A stretch of DNA of 52,500 nucleotides from Terriglobia bacterium (GCA_020072925.1 JAIQGA010000026.1:1-52500); one strand, 5' to 3'. Counted from the stretch's first letter, positions 39,922 through 48,965 are shown. Translations and numbers: made by a program. Notes: generated from the letters alone by a model not told the origin.

Positions 39922-42009
39922 CTACGGCGGGAAATTCATGCGGCGCAGGAGGGCCTGGAAGCGCGGGTCGGAGCGCACTGGGTCCCAGTCAGGAGCTACA
40001 CCTAGGTGGACCATGTCAGGCTTGCGTTCCGCGTAGGCTTTCTCCAGCCATTCCATGGCTCGGTCCTTCTCTCCCGCGTCCGCATAGTGCACCGCTATCC
40101 CCGTCGCCGACACATAAGTTCGCTTGGAACGCCTTACCAGCGTCTCCGCTGAGAGGCGCATGGCCTCGCGATACCCACCCCGCGCATACCCGCGATCCAT
40201 GGCTTCCACAAGTTCGCGGTCGCCTGCATCAGCCTTCTTCCCTTCTGCCAGTTGCTCGTCGAACATTCCCTTTGCCTGGAAGACAGACTGGAGCACAACA
40301 TGCGGGAGGCTGGCGTCGGGCTCCATCTTGAGGATGTTGTAAGCTTGCGCGATGGCGGCATCATACTGGCGCGAAAACATCAAGTGCAGGCCAAACCAAT
40401 ACTGAATGCGGGGGTTGAGTGGGTCCAATTCGAGAGCCCGCTCAATCTGCGCCTTAGCTTCCTGCGGGCGTTGCATCACGTGTAGGAGGTCCATGTAACC
40501 AGTTCGCAATTCTCCCGAGTTGGGGTTGAGCTCGATCGCACGCTTATACCCCCTCTCGGCAGCCGCCCAGTCCCACTCATAACAAAACTGGATCCTCGCC
40601 AAAAGCCCGTGAGCGTCGGCCAGTGTATTGTCGAGCTCGAGCGCTTTCAGGGCCGCCGCCTTCGCTTTTGGAAAGGCCTCACGGGCTGGTAGGAATCCGC
40701 GCTCCGCACGCATCCCCCAGGCGAAACCAATACCTACATACCCGGGGGCGTAATTCGGATCTTTCTTCAGGGCGAGCTGGAAGTACTCCAGGGCAGTGTC
40801 GATGCCCTCTTGAGTTCGAGTACCACCATGGGAAACCACGAGCCGGGTTAGGAGATAGCGGCCCTTGAGATAGGCGTCGTGCGCTTCCGGATTGACGGCC
40901 CGCGTGGTGGCCAGGCGCACCTGCTGCTGAGGCGTCAGCTTGCCCTGGATCTCACCGGCAATCGCGCGCGCTACTTCGCCCTGCAAAACGAGAACGTCGC
41001 TCAAGTCGCTCTCGTAACTCTCCGCCCACAGGTGCCGGTCGGTCGGCGCATGGAGGAGGTTGGCCGTGATGCGCACGCGGCTGCCGGAGCGCAAAACGCT
41101 CCCTTCCACCACCGCATCCACGTCCAACTCGCGCGCGATTTCCGGCAGGGTCTTCTTGGTCCCCTTGTAGTGCATAGCGGTCGTCCGCGAAATCACCCGA
41201 AGTGCTCCAATCTTTCCGAGGTTAGTGATGAGCTCATCGGTCATGCCGTCGGCAAAATACTCCTGCTCGGGATCGCGAGACACATTCTCCAGAGGCAATA
41301 CAGCGATGGATTCGATTTTGGGTACGGGCACGCCATGGCGTGCCCCTACTAACGTCAGCAGGCGGTCGCGAAGGCCTGCCAGATTGAATATGAAGAGCAG
41401 AGCGAGTCCGAGCGCCAGCGCGGCCAGACCTACGCCGAACACTGCCAGGCGCCGCCAGCGCATCTGGGCACGATGCGCATCGAGTGCGCCTTGGATGACT
41501 GCCGTGATAGCGCGACGCGCGAAGCCACCCGTGCTGAAAGGAGGAACTGAGGTAGAGACGGCCCGGCGGGCCGTCTCCACAGGTTCAGTGTCCGCGACGG
41601 CCCGCGGTTGGGGCGCCTCAGTGTCCGCGACGCCCGGGCCGACCGTCTCCGTGTCTGAGACGGCCCGGCGGGCCGTCTCTACGGGCGCGATGAACCGATA
41701 CCCGCGACGCGGCAGCGTCTCGATGTAGCGCGGCTTTTCTGCGTCGTCGCACAACACCTCGCGCAATTTCTTGATCGAGCTGTTGACGCTGTGCTCGAAG
41801 TCGATGAAGGTGTCCGCCGGCCAGAGCTTCTCGCGAATCTCTTCCCGCGTGATCAATTCCCCCGGCCGCTCCAAAAGCATCGCAAGTATTCGAAACGGCT
41901 GGATTTGCAGCTTAAGCTTCAGCCCCTGTTTGCGCAGCTCTCCGGTGCGAAGGTCGACTTCGAAAACTCCGAAACGGATATGGTTGGCGAGGGAGGCGAG
42001 TTCTCTCAT
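39922..42009 (-). CDS. Winged-helix/TPR transmembrane regulator (CadC-like), with in-frame repeats
   Basis: The protein has 695 residues from ATG 42009; a GTG at 42045 is possible. OmpR-type winged helix at about 8-108 (IRFGVFEVDLRTGELRKQG, RPGELITREEIREKLWP, HSVNSSIKKLREVL, PRRGYRFIAPV). A linker at about 110-153 is encoded by GTAG palindromes. One membrane segment at about 188-210 (FGVGLAALALGLALLFIF) is followed by another palindrome-encoded stretch (about 221-230). A TolB/adenylate-cyclase-type domain (SIAVLPLENVSRDPEQEYFADG) and several TPRs come next. It is probably a membrane-bound regulator sensing an envelope signal. It is divergent from a small secreted protein gene (42258). Confidence 0.88.
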   Translation of the reverse strand: MRELASLANHIRFGVFEVDLRTGELRKQGLKLKLQIQPFRILAMLLERPGELITREEIREKLWPADTFIDFEHSVNSSIKKLREVLCDDAEKPRYIETLPRRGYRFIAPVETARRAVSDTETVGPGVADTEAPQPRAVADTEPVETARRAVSTSVPPFSTGGFARRAITAVIQGALDAHRAQMRWRRLAVFGVGLAALALGLALLFIFNLAGLRDRLLTLVGARHGVPVPKIESIAVLPLENVSRDPEQEYFADGMTDELITNLGKIGALRVISRTTAMHYKGTKKTLPEIARELDVDAVVEGSVLRSGSRVRITANLLHAPTDRHLWAESYESDLSDVLVLQGEVARAIAGEIQGKLTPQQQVRLATTRAVNPEAHDAYLKGRYLLTRLVVSHGGTRTQEGIDTALEYFQLALKKDPNYAPGYVGIGFAWGMRAERGFLPAREAFPKAKAAALKALELDNTLADAHGLLARIQFCYEWDWAAAERGYKRAIELNPNSGELRTGYMDLLHVMQRPQEAKAQIERALELDPLNPRIQYWFGLHLMFSRQYDAAIAQAYNILKMEPDASLPHVVLQSVFQAKGMFDEQLAEGKKADAGDRELVEAMDRGYARGGYREAMRLSAETLVRRSKRTYVSATGIAVHYADAGEKDRAMEWLEKAYAERKPDMVHLGVAPDWDPVRSDPRFQALLRRMNFPP
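41322..41349. repeat. GTAG-type palindrome inside coding sequence
   Basis: This is a 28-base near-copy of the palindrome at 39768-39795 (one base differs in the left GTAG, here GTAC). It is translated on the minus strand as part of LVGARHGVPVPK, just after the membrane segment of the regulator. It keeps the reading frame open. Confidence 0.75.
41552..41682. repeat. BIME-like palindrome pair inside coding sequence
   Basis: GTAGAGACGGCCCGGCGGG begins a palindrome at 41552-41580, and a second (ending CGTCTCTAC) lies at 41653-41682. Between them are further GACGGCCC/GGGC segments. Read on the minus strand it encodes the linker with the duplicated peptide VETARRAVS. The paralogue at 42907-44658 has a much shorter linker at this point. 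Confidence 0.8.
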
Positions 42010-42257
42010 CGTGAGAACACCCCCAATTGCAGCAGAGTCTACCACTCCAGGAGGTTATAAGAAAGCGCAAAGCACAGAAAGATACGTTGTCGCAAACACA
42101 AACTTTTCAACAGATTATGCGGCGATAATCGTTCCACCGTCGGATCACCCACAGGGCATTGAACTCCCGGTGCGGCAGGAGCAGAGTCGGCTCCACCACG
42201 CGAGAGCCGGGTGGCGCGAGCCATCAGGCAAAGCGGGAATTCACTTGGAGGATCGCC

Positions 42258-42683
42258 ATGAAAACCATTCGTTACATGCTGATGGCCGTGGTCGCGCTCG
42301 GCTTGTTCGCGGGCGCCGCGCAGGCCCAGGATTACCTCGGAAAATTCACCTTGCCCATCGAAACCCAGTGGGGGAAGGCTGTGCTGCCGGCGGGTGATTA
42401 CACTCTCGAACACAACTCGATGCGTCGGCCGGAACTCGTGACCGTCCGCGGGGAGAAAGAAACGATCATGACCTTGCCGGCGAGCCAGTCCTTTCAGGCC
42501 GACCGCTCCCAGAAAAGCGCCCTGGTCCTGGCGCGCATGAAAGGCAAGACGGTGGTGCGCACGCTGGTCCTGTCGGAACTGGGAATGGAATTCTATTATC
42601 CCTGGCCGAAAGGCGAGCGAATCCGCGTTGCGGAAGGGCCGGTGCTCATCCAGCGGATCCCGATCATCCGAGTCGGGAGGTAA
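42258..42683 (+). CDS. Small secreted protein of unknown function
   Basis: The protein has 141 residues from ATG 42258 with GGAGGA 8 bases upstream. Signal peptide: MLMAVVALGLFAGAAQAQ. The mature part contains AVLPAGDYTLEHNSM and RTLVLSELGMEFYYPW. The LPAGDYTLE pattern recurs in small acidobacterial exported proteins, but I know no function. It is divergent from the regulator starting at 42009, with a 248-base gap showing no recognisable promoter or other gene. It may be the regulator's target. Confidence 0.75.
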   Translation: MKTIRYMLMAVVALGLFAGAAQAQDYLGKFTLPIETQWGKAVLPAGDYTLEHNSMRRPELVTVRGEKETIMTLPASQSFQADRSQKSALVLARMKGKTVVRTLVLSELGMEFYYPWPKGERIRVAEGPVLIQRIPIIRVGR

Positions 42684-42760
42684 GCCTTGATGGATCATCT
42701 CAGAGGGCGAGGCTCGGCCTGACTCTCGTTCGGGAGGGCCGGCCTCGCCCGCGGCTTTCT

Positions 42761-42873
42761 GTAGCGGCGCTCTATGAGCGCCGAACGTTTTGTGGACTGC
42801 GAGAGCTTGCTCCCGCCTTCCACAGCGGCGGCAAGCCGCCGCACTCCACACGGCGGTCATAGACCGCCGCTAC
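42761..42873. repeat. BIME-like pair of GTAG palindromes
   Basis: GTAGCGGCGCTC-TAT-GAGCGCCG (42761-42783) and CGGCGGTC-ATA-GACCGCCGCTAC (42851-42873) enclose a GGCGGCAAGCCGCC hairpin. GTAG/CTAC ends face outwards, as at 39829-39894. It fills most of the 223-base gap between the small secreted protein gene and the second regulator. Confidence 0.75.
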
Positions 42874-42906
42874 AGTCCGGTTCCTTCGCACCGTCTCCTG
42901 GCCGTG

Positions 42907-44658
42907 CTACGGCGGGAAATTCATGCGCTGGCTCAGGCCTTGGAAGCGGGGAGAGGCTCGCAGGTTTTCGAACCGCGGCTCCACCTTGGACCAAACCAGC
43001 CAAACGTCCCGCTCGGCGTAGGACTTCTCGAGTTGATCGAGCGCCGCGTCCGTCTCGCCCAAGCCCGCATGAATGACGGCAGGCCAGTAGGGTGCGACAT
43101 ACCTCCTCGCGGTCATCTCCTGGAGTTCCCGCAACACCTGCAGTGCTTCCTGTTTTTTTCCGACGCGCGCGTAGGCGTGCCCCAGGGCCGCAAGTGTCGC
43201 GGGATTGTTCCCCGACCCGCTCCGCGTGGTCTCAAAGGCGAAAATGGCTTCCTCGTACCTGTTCAACTGCTCGTACGCCAGGCCCAGCGCATACTGAGCG
43301 GGCGTGAAACCCGGTTCCATCTCCAGCGTTTTGAGCGACTGTTCCGCCGCCAAGTCATATTCCCGGGTGAGGTAGAAATTCCACGCCAGTTCCATGTTGA
43401 TGACCAGGGAAAGAGGCTCGAGATCCAAAGCCCGGCGGATCTCCTGAAGGGCTTCCTGGGCCCATCCCATCGCCAGGCAATAGTCCGCGTAGAGGCGATG
43501 CGCCAGAGCCGAATGGGGGTTTAGTTGCAGTGCGCGCTTGTACTCGAGTTCCGCGCCCAGCCAGTCCCAATCGTAGAATTTCTTGACTTGGGCTAGTGCG
43601 GTATGCGCTTCCGCCAAATCGTCATCGATTTCCAGGGCCATCAGCGCGGCATTGCGAGCCTGCGGAAAGACCTCCTTCGGCGCTTGGAGACTGAGAAACG
43701 CCGCCGATACATGCGCGTCGGCCAGGCCCGCATAGGCAAGCGCATAGCGGTGGTCTTTTTCGATCGCGCGGTGGAAATAATCGAGGGCCTTCGACAGGCC
43801 ATCCGGGGTCATGCGATTCGCGTGGTAGCGCCCCTTCAGGTAATCGTAATAGGCCTCGCCGCTTTCGGCGGGCCGCTTCAAGGGGGCGGCGCGCTCTCGA
43901 GCAAACCGCCGCCCTCGGAGTCGGGTGGCAATCTCCTGCGAGACTTCCTCCTCGAGCGCCAGGAGATCGGACGGGTTGCCTTGAAACTGGCCACCCCAGA
44001 GGCGCCAGCCCCTTTTCGTGTCGACCAACTCCGCGGCAATCAGCAGGGTATCCTGTCGCTCGACCAGTCGGCCTGTCAGCACGGCGTCCACGCCTAATTC
44101 CCGGCCCACCGCGCGTGCATCCAAATTTGGTCCCCGAAAATGAACAACCGTCGTAAGGGCCATCACCCTCACGCCGGGTAACCGGGACAAGGCATCGATG
44201 AGACTCTCGGTGATGCCCAGGCCCAGGTACTCCTTCTCAGGGTCCCCGTCGGCTTTCTGAAAGGGGAGGACGGCAATGGTTTCGATCGCTCCGGGACGGT
44301 CCGGAGCGCCCACCCCGCCGGAACGCTCGACGGGGGCGATGAAACAGTATCCTCGGCGCGCCAGCGTCTCGATGAACCGGGGGTTTTCGGCCGTGTCGCC
44401 TAACACCTGCCGCAATTTGTTCACCGCGGTGTTGAGGCTGCGCTCAAAGCCGACATGGATGTCCGGTGGCCACAGTCTTTCGCGCAACTCCTGACGTGTC
44501 ACGACCTGGCCGGGCTTTTCCAGAAGTAGCGCCAGAATTTGGAAGGGTTTTTCCTGCAACTTCAATTTCAGGCCGCGTTTCCGAAGCTCCCGGGTCTTCA
44601 GATCCACTTCGAAAGCGCCGAAGCGAGCCACCTGGCCAGTCTCCGTCATGGCAATCAT
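42907..44658 (-). CDS. Winged-helix/TPR regulator (second, without membrane segment)
   Basis: The protein has 583 residues from ATG 44658 with GGGGGAG upstream. The winged helix spans residues 10-110: ARFGAFEVDLKTRELRKRG, KPGQVVTRQELRERLWP, FERSLNTAVNKLRQVL, RRGYCFIAPVERSGG. A linker of only about 20 residues leads directly to TIAVLPFQKADGDPEKEYLG and then TPR-like repeats. The ending SPRFQGLSQRMNFPP closely matches that of the paralogue at 39922. It has no hydrophobic segment, so it is probably a soluble regulator. It is divergent from a secreted protein gene at 44875. Confidence 0.88.
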   Translation of the reverse strand: MIAMTETGQVARFGAFEVDLKTRELRKRGLKLKLQEKPFQILALLLEKPGQVVTRQELRERLWPPDIHVGFERSLNTAVNKLRQVLGDTAENPRFIETLARRGYCFIAPVERSGGVGAPDRPGAIETIAVLPFQKADGDPEKEYLGLGITESLIDALSRLPGVRVMALTTVVHFRGPNLDARAVGRELGVDAVLTGRLVERQDTLLIAAELVDTKRGWRLWGGQFQGNPSDLLALEEEVSQEIATRLRGRRFARERAAPLKRPAESGEAYYDYLKGRYHANRMTPDGLSKALDYFHRAIEKDHRYALAYAGLADAHVSAAFLSLQAPKEVFPQARNAALMALEIDDDLAEAHTALAQVKKFYDWDWLGAELEYKRALQLNPHSALAHRLYADYCLAMGWAQEALQEIRRALDLEPLSLVINMELAWNFYLTREYDLAAEQSLKTLEMEPGFTPAQYALGLAYEQLNRYEEAIFAFETTRSGSGNNPATLAALGHAYARVGKKQEALQVLRELQEMTARRYVAPYWPAVIHAGLGETDAALDQLEKSYAERDVWLVWSKVEPRFENLRASPRFQGLSQRMNFPP

Positions 44659-44731
44659 TTCTCCCCCATGTGCTAGATTGACCTGCCGTCGAAAAACCAG
44701 ACCCTAATGATAAGGTGCCCCAAGCCATTTT

Positions 44732-44772
44732 TTACATTGCGGATAGACGGTTACAAAATATTTACAATTTGT
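44732..44772. promoter_or_regulatory. TTACA direct repeats, candidate winged-helix binding site
   Basis: TTACA occurs at 44732, 44751 and 44762; the last two are 11 bases apart (TTACAAAATAT, TTACAATTTGT). OmpR/PhoB-type winged helices bind direct repeats of about this period. The site lies in the AT-rich region between the divergent regulator (44658) and secreted protein (44875) genes. No such repeats are visible in the corresponding gap at 42010-42257. Confidence 0.4.
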
Positions 44773-44874
44773 TGACGCCCACCCCACCTCCATTTCGCGT
44801 CTAGATACAGGTACGCAAAATGTCCCTGCAGTGTTTCGACGTTTGCAAAGAAAAAAGGTTAACAGGAGGCCCGC

Positions 44875-45456
44875 TTGAAATTAATGCGCAGTCCCAAACG
44901 GCTCCTATGGGCGGCCCTGCCGGCCCTGGTACTGGCGGCGACGCCGGCAACCGGAGCGGCGAGGCTCCAATCTGGCGGTTCCGAACCGCTCCCCCGTTCG
45001 CCATTCAACCTTTTGGCCTTTCGAGTTCGCCCCGAATTCGCTTTCGACACCGGCAGCAGGTCCATACCGTCCGCCCCGCGTGGAGTGGACCTGGATTGCT
45101 CGGTGGTGAACTGGAACACTTCCGATGACAAGCCAATCCTCACGCTGGCCTGTCCCGCGCAGAAGCGGCCCACGCCTTTTCGCGTTTATATCCGCCTGTC
45201 CTGGATGGGGTCAAACGACCGGCCCAATGATTACCGCAAAATCCTCGCCCCGCCGAAGACCACCGCCAAGTTCCATTCCGACGCGCGAGGCGCTTATGTA
45301 CGGCTTCGACTCCAGGATCAATGCCGCGGCAGAACCCGGGAGGATTGGATCAAGTTCAGTGAATTGGTTTGTCTGGAAATGGTCAGGGAGCCCGGAGGAG
45401 CCACCCAGGCGTGCTCCCGGAAGGACGAACTATTGAACGAAGAATTCGATCGCTAG
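44875..45456 (+). CDS. Secreted hypothetical protein
   Basis: The protein has 193 residues. TTG 44875 is chosen because AGGAGG lies 5 bases upstream; ATG 44884 is an alternative. Signal peptide: LLWAALPALVLAATPATGAA. The mature part contains three or four cysteines (DLDCSVV, LTLACPAQ, DQCRGRT, ELVCLEM) that could form disulphides. No family is recognised. It is divergent from the second winged-helix/TPR regulator. Confidence 0.7.
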   Translation: MKLMRSPKRLLWAALPALVLAATPATGAARLQSGGSEPLPRSPFNLLAFRVRPEFAFDTGSRSIPSAPRGVDLDCSVVNWNTSDDKPILTLACPAQKRPTPFRVYIRLSWMGSNDRPNDYRKILAPPKTTAKFHSDARGAYVRLRLQDQCRGRTREDWIKFSELVCLEMVREPGGATQACSRKDELLNEEFDR

Positions 45457-45594
45457 CAGAGGTAATCTGATCTTTGGCTTCGGCGCAGGATTAGGTCCGG
45501 TTTCTCCCAGACTGCCCACGCGCACAGCTTCGCATGCTGAGCAAACAAAACTACAGAGCGCGCCTGCCAACCCGGCGCCAAACCGCCTGTCGTC

Positions 45595-46128
45595 CTATGC
45601 CTCTGCCACGCGGCCCGAAGCTTGGGCGAAGTGGGCGGTCGTTTCCTGGCTCAACTCTTCCATGGCGCGACGAACATCTTTCTGGATTTCCGGCGCCAAT
45701 CCCCGCTCAACCATCGGGAACAGGCGACCGTTTTCATCCAGCAGGTGCCCGCGCAGCCATAGGATGTAGCTCCGGCCGGACTTCATCACGTCTTCCCGGT
45801 TCCGGGTATTTTTTGCCAGCCGATCGACGCACTGCAGAAAAGCCTTTTCAGCAGCCTCGCCAGTGTCGTGTTGGTGACGCATCCGCTCGAGCGTTCCAGT
45901 CACCCCCTGGACGTGGTCCTCGAGGGCTGGATAGAGAATCTGCTCTTCTTCTTCCAGGTGCGCGTGCAGCGTCTTGGTGATTTCCCGAGCAAGCTTCTGA
46001 AGTCGATCCAGTGTCTCGCCGACATCGCGCGCCAGGGGCAGTACGCGAAGTTCCTCCTGAAGCTCATTGAGTAAATGAGCCAATTCCTGATGCTCTTGCA
46101 CCAGGTAGTCAGTGATGTATCGGGTCAT
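45595..46128 (-). CDS. Hemerythrin HHE-domain protein
   Basis: The protein has 177 residues from ATG 46128. The four-helix hemerythrin pattern is clear: VQEHQELAHLL, LHAHLEEEEQILYPALEDH, RMRHQHDTGE, LRGHLLDENGRLFPMVE. These supply the usual His and Glu ligands of a di-iron site. Such proteins bind O2 or NO or sense iron/redox state. It ends in a short helical tail. It is followed upstream on the same strand by the GNAT gene at 63 bases. Confidence 0.87.
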   Translation of the reverse strand: MTRYITDYLVQEHQELAHLLNELQEELRVLPLARDVGETLDRLQKLAREITKTLHAHLEEEEQILYPALEDHVQGVTGTLERMRHQHDTGEAAEKAFLQCVDRLAKNTRNREDVMKSGRSYILWLRGHLLDENGRLFPMVERGLAPEIQKDVRRAMEELSQETTAHFAQASGRVAEA

Positions 46129-46191
46129 CGGGGAAAGAAATCCTCCACCCTCTATGATGCACCCAAAAGTCAAAAAGGTATAGAGATTTTC

Positions 46192-46686
46192 TCACAACGC
46201 CTGAACGCGGCCCTGGGCGGCAAGGTCCTCGAGCGCTGTGCCGCTTACCCGCATAGTGAGCCATTCCTTCAGGACGCGGGCGCCTAGCGATTGGTAGAAG
46301 TCGATGGCCGGCGTGTTCCAATCGAGCACTTGCCATTCGAAGCGGCCGCAATCCTCCCCAACGGCGACCTTCGCCAAGAACAGTAGCAGGGCTTTACCGA
46401 TTCCCCGCCTGCGGAATTGCGGCCGAACGAACAGGTCTTCGAGAAACAGCGTGGGGCGCCCGAGCCAGGTCGAGAAGTGATAGAAGAAAAGCGCAAAGCC
46501 CGCGGGGTGGCCGTCCCATTCCGCAATGAGCACTTGGAACCTGGGCCGGTCGGAAAATCCGTGCCGCCGCAGTTGCTCTTCCGTCGCCACCGCTTCCTGC
46601 GGCGCCTTCTCATATTCCGCCAGGTCGCGGATGAATTCGAGAATCAAGGGGATGTCGTCAACCGTCGCGTCGCGAATGTTGAGCAT
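46192..46686 (-). CDS. GNAT-family N-acetyltransferase
   Basis: The protein has 164 residues from ATG 46686. A GNAT fold is seen: IRDATVDDIPLILEFIRDLAEYEKAP at the N-terminus, YHFSTWLGRPTLFLEDLFV, the acetyl-CoA loop RRRGIGKALL and WQVLDWNTPAIDFYQSLGA. The N-terminal EYEKAPQEAVATEEQL is typical of diamine/SSAT-like acetyltransferases, so a small amine may be the substrate. Confidence 0.88.
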   Translation of the reverse strand: MLNIRDATVDDIPLILEFIRDLAEYEKAPQEAVATEEQLRRHGFSDRPRFQVLIAEWDGHPAGFALFFYHFSTWLGRPTLFLEDLFVRPQFRRRGIGKALLLFLAKVAVGEDCGRFEWQVLDWNTPAIDFYQSLGARVLKEWLTMRVSGTALEDLAAQGRVQAL

Positions 46687-46811
46687 GCCGCCATTGTAGC
46701 TTAAACGGGCTCTTTCGCAGCGCGCGTCTTGGGAGGAGACTGGCGATGCATCGCAGCGCCCCTGCCGTACCGTGTTAAGCTTCCAAGACCGAATACGGCC
46801 TGGGGGCACAT

Positions 46812-47288
46812 ATGAAGACAGATTTGCTCTCTCTCCGTCACGCGGTGGCAACGCTCGCCTACCGTGGAGGCAAAGCCGTGCGGGGCACTCCGAAAGAATT
46901 CGCGGAGTTCCAAGTGGCGTCCGGGACGCGCACGCCGGGTCAAATCCTGGCGCACATCGGCGACTTGCTCGATTGGGCGGTCGGCCTTGCCGAGGGGAAA
47001 CACGTTTGGCGCGATTCGACGCCTCAGCCCTGGAAGCGGGAAGTCGCGCGCTTCTTTGCCGCGCTCAGGAGATTCGACCGGCGCCTGGCGGCGAAGAAAC
47101 CCCTTGGATTTCCGGCCAAGAAACTGTTTCAGGGGCCCGTCGCCGACGCGCTCACGCACGTCGGCCAGATTGCTATGCTCCGCCGCCTGGCCGGCTGCCC
47201 TGTGCGCGGCGAAAACTATTTTCTCGCCCATATCGCCGCCGGGCGCGTGGGCGCGAAACAAAAGGCTCCGGTAAGAGAATTCGATTGA
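46812..47288 (+). CDS. DinB-like putative metal-binding protein
   Basis: A 158-residue all-helical protein. HIGDLLDW at about 48-55 and THVGQIAMLRRLAG at about 116-129 supply two of the three His positions usual for DinB/YfiT four-helix proteins. Function is not known. It is divergent from the GNAT gene; the gap 46687-46811 shows nothing distinctive. Confidence 0.6.
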   Translation: MKTDLLSLRHAVATLAYRGGKAVRGTPKEFAEFQVASGTRTPGQILAHIGDLLDWAVGLAEGKHVWRDSTPQPWKREVARFFAALRRFDRRLAAKKPLGFPAKKLFQGPVADALTHVGQIAMLRRLAGCPVRGENYFLAHIAAGRVGAKQKAPVREFD

Positions 47289-47385
47289 TCGCAATAGGGC
47301 ATCACCCATTTTGTTTCGATCCAGCAGAAATGGGTCAGTGGCTGAATGTGCTCCGCCGGAAGGGGGATCCAATCATCAGTCACGC

Positions 47386-47490
47386 CTCCGTGTTCTCTGT
47401 GGTTCGAAAAAGACTGAACACAGAGATCACGAAGATTCTCGGTGCTCTCTATGTGAACCCTTGAGAGGCAAAGAGGACACGGAGAATCTC
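47386..47490. repeat. ACACAGAG/CTCTGTG repeat cluster
   Basis: CTCCGTGTTCTCTGTGGTTC is followed by the inverted GAACACAGAGATCACGAAG, then GCTCTCTATGTGAA and GGACACGGAGAATC. It is related to the element at 38117-38235. It lies in the gap 47289-47597, which also has a CCCATTT/AAATGGG dyad near 47310-47335; no gene is supported there. Confidence 0.6.
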
Positions 47491-47597
47491 TCTCGAGCGC
47501 CGCCTGTCGCGCTGCGTGGATTCCCGTGGGAATGACGGAGAGGGGGGCGCGGGAACGACAGCCCGGGCGGTTGCTGCGGCCAGGCGATGCGCGCCGC

Positions 47598-48965
47598 TCA
47601 CTGCAGCGCCTGGTAGGGCAGGATGATGGCCTTGCCATCGAGGTTCAGCCCGCCGGTAGGATGGAGCTGCGCCATGAACACCACCACCATATCTTCCTTC
47701 GGGTCGATGACGAAGGAAGTGTAATAGAACCCGCCCCAGTAGAACGACCCCACCGAGCCAAGTTCATGCCGGAACCGCGGCTCGCTGGTGACGCCGAAAC
47801 CCAGGCCGTAGCCGAAGTCGTCCAGTTTTCCCTGCATCTGATTCTGGCTGATCAGCTCGACGGCCTTGCGGCTGAGCAAGCGCGTACCGTTCAATTCCCC
47901 GCCGTTCAGGAGCATCTGGCTGAAGCGGTAGTAGTCCTCCGTCGTCGAGCACAGCCCGCCGCCTCCGGAAAAGTATGTGCGCGGCCCGCGATAAGGATAA
48001 TCCGCCGAGTAGGAGAAGATTCCTTCGGGGATTACTTGCTTGTCGAGAATGGGCTGAAGTCCCTTATCGGGAGAATAAGTGTAGGCGGTCGCGAGGCGCG
48101 GCACCTGGTCGTCGCGCAGGAAGAACCTCGTGTCCTTCATGCCCAGGGGCTTGAAGATGCGTTCCTCATAGAACTTGTCGAGCGGCATGCCGGAGACGAC
48201 TTCCACCAGATAGCCGAGCACATCATCGGCCAGGCTGTACTCCCAGACATCGCCGGGCTGGAAGAGAAGGGGCAGCTTCGCGAGTTTCTTCACTGCGTCG
48301 CCAATCGTCCCTTCCTGCTGGAGAAGTCCGCTGCCCACTCCGGCATCGATGTACGCCTTCCCCAAACGGGGATTCCATTGATAGGTAAGTCCCGAAGTGT
48401 GCGTGAGCAGGTTCAGAATCGTGATGGGGCGCTTGGCGTCGACCAGCGCGCCGGGAGGAGAAGTCTTATCTTGGGGAAAGGGCGGATCGAGTACCTTCAT
48501 GTTCTTGAATTCCGGGATGAAGTCGGAGACGGGCTCGTTGAGCGTGAAGCGGCCTTCTTCGTAGAGCATCATGACCGCCACGCTGGTGATGGGTTTCGAC
48601 ATCGAGCAGATGCGGAAGATGTTGTCGGTGCGCATGGGCTTTTTTGCGTCACGGTCGGCCATGCCGAAGGCCTTGAAATACGCGATCTTCCCGTGACGCG
48701 CCACCAGGCTCACCGCGCCGGCAAGGCGCCCGTCGTCGATGCTTCTCTGAATCGCCGCGCCAAGGCGGTCGAGGCGCTGGGAGGAAAAACCCACGTCTTC
48801 CGGTGAGGCGGCAACCCCCGCGCCGGGGCTCGTGGCCGCCGCGCTGGCGTTGCAGTGCGCGGCAATCGTCGCGTGGGGAGACAGCGACGGCGCCTGCGCG
48901 AGAACGGGGACCCCCAGCCCGAACAGCAATGCAATGCCCAGGAATTCCAAGCGGAATTTCTTCAT
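47598..48965 (-). CDS. Secreted class C beta-lactamase-family serine hydrolase
   Basis: The protein has 455 residues. Signal peptide: FLGIALLFGLGVPVLAQ. Nucleophile motif CSMSKP (S-x-x-K form, about 120-124); Tyr motif EYSLADDVLGY near 240. The usual third motif is replaced by GSVGSFYWGG near 410. These are typically esterases or peptidases of the EstB/DD-peptidase type. It has no C-terminal extra domain, unlike the one at 14599. Both flanks are intergenic repeat DNA. Confidence 0.88.
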   Translation of the reverse strand: MKKFRLEFLGIALLFGLGVPVLAQAPSLSPHATIAAHCNASAAATSPGAGVAASPEDVGFSSQRLDRLGAAIQRSIDDGRLAGAVSLVARHGKIAYFKAFGMADRDAKKPMRTDNIFRICSMSKPITSVAVMMLYEEGRFTLNEPVSDFIPEFKNMKVLDPPFPQDKTSPPGALVDAKRPITILNLLTHTSGLTYQWNPRLGKAYIDAGVGSGLLQQEGTIGDAVKKLAKLPLLFQPGDVWEYSLADDVLGYLVEVVSGMPLDKFYEERIFKPLGMKDTRFFLRDDQVPRLATAYTYSPDKGLQPILDKQVIPEGIFSYSADYPYRGPRTYFSGGGGLCSTTEDYYRFSQMLLNGGELNGTRLLSRKAVELISQNQMQGKLDDFGYGLGFGVTSEPRFRHELGSVGSFYWGGFYYTSFVIDPKEDMVVVFMAQLHPTGGLNLDGKAIILPYQALQ

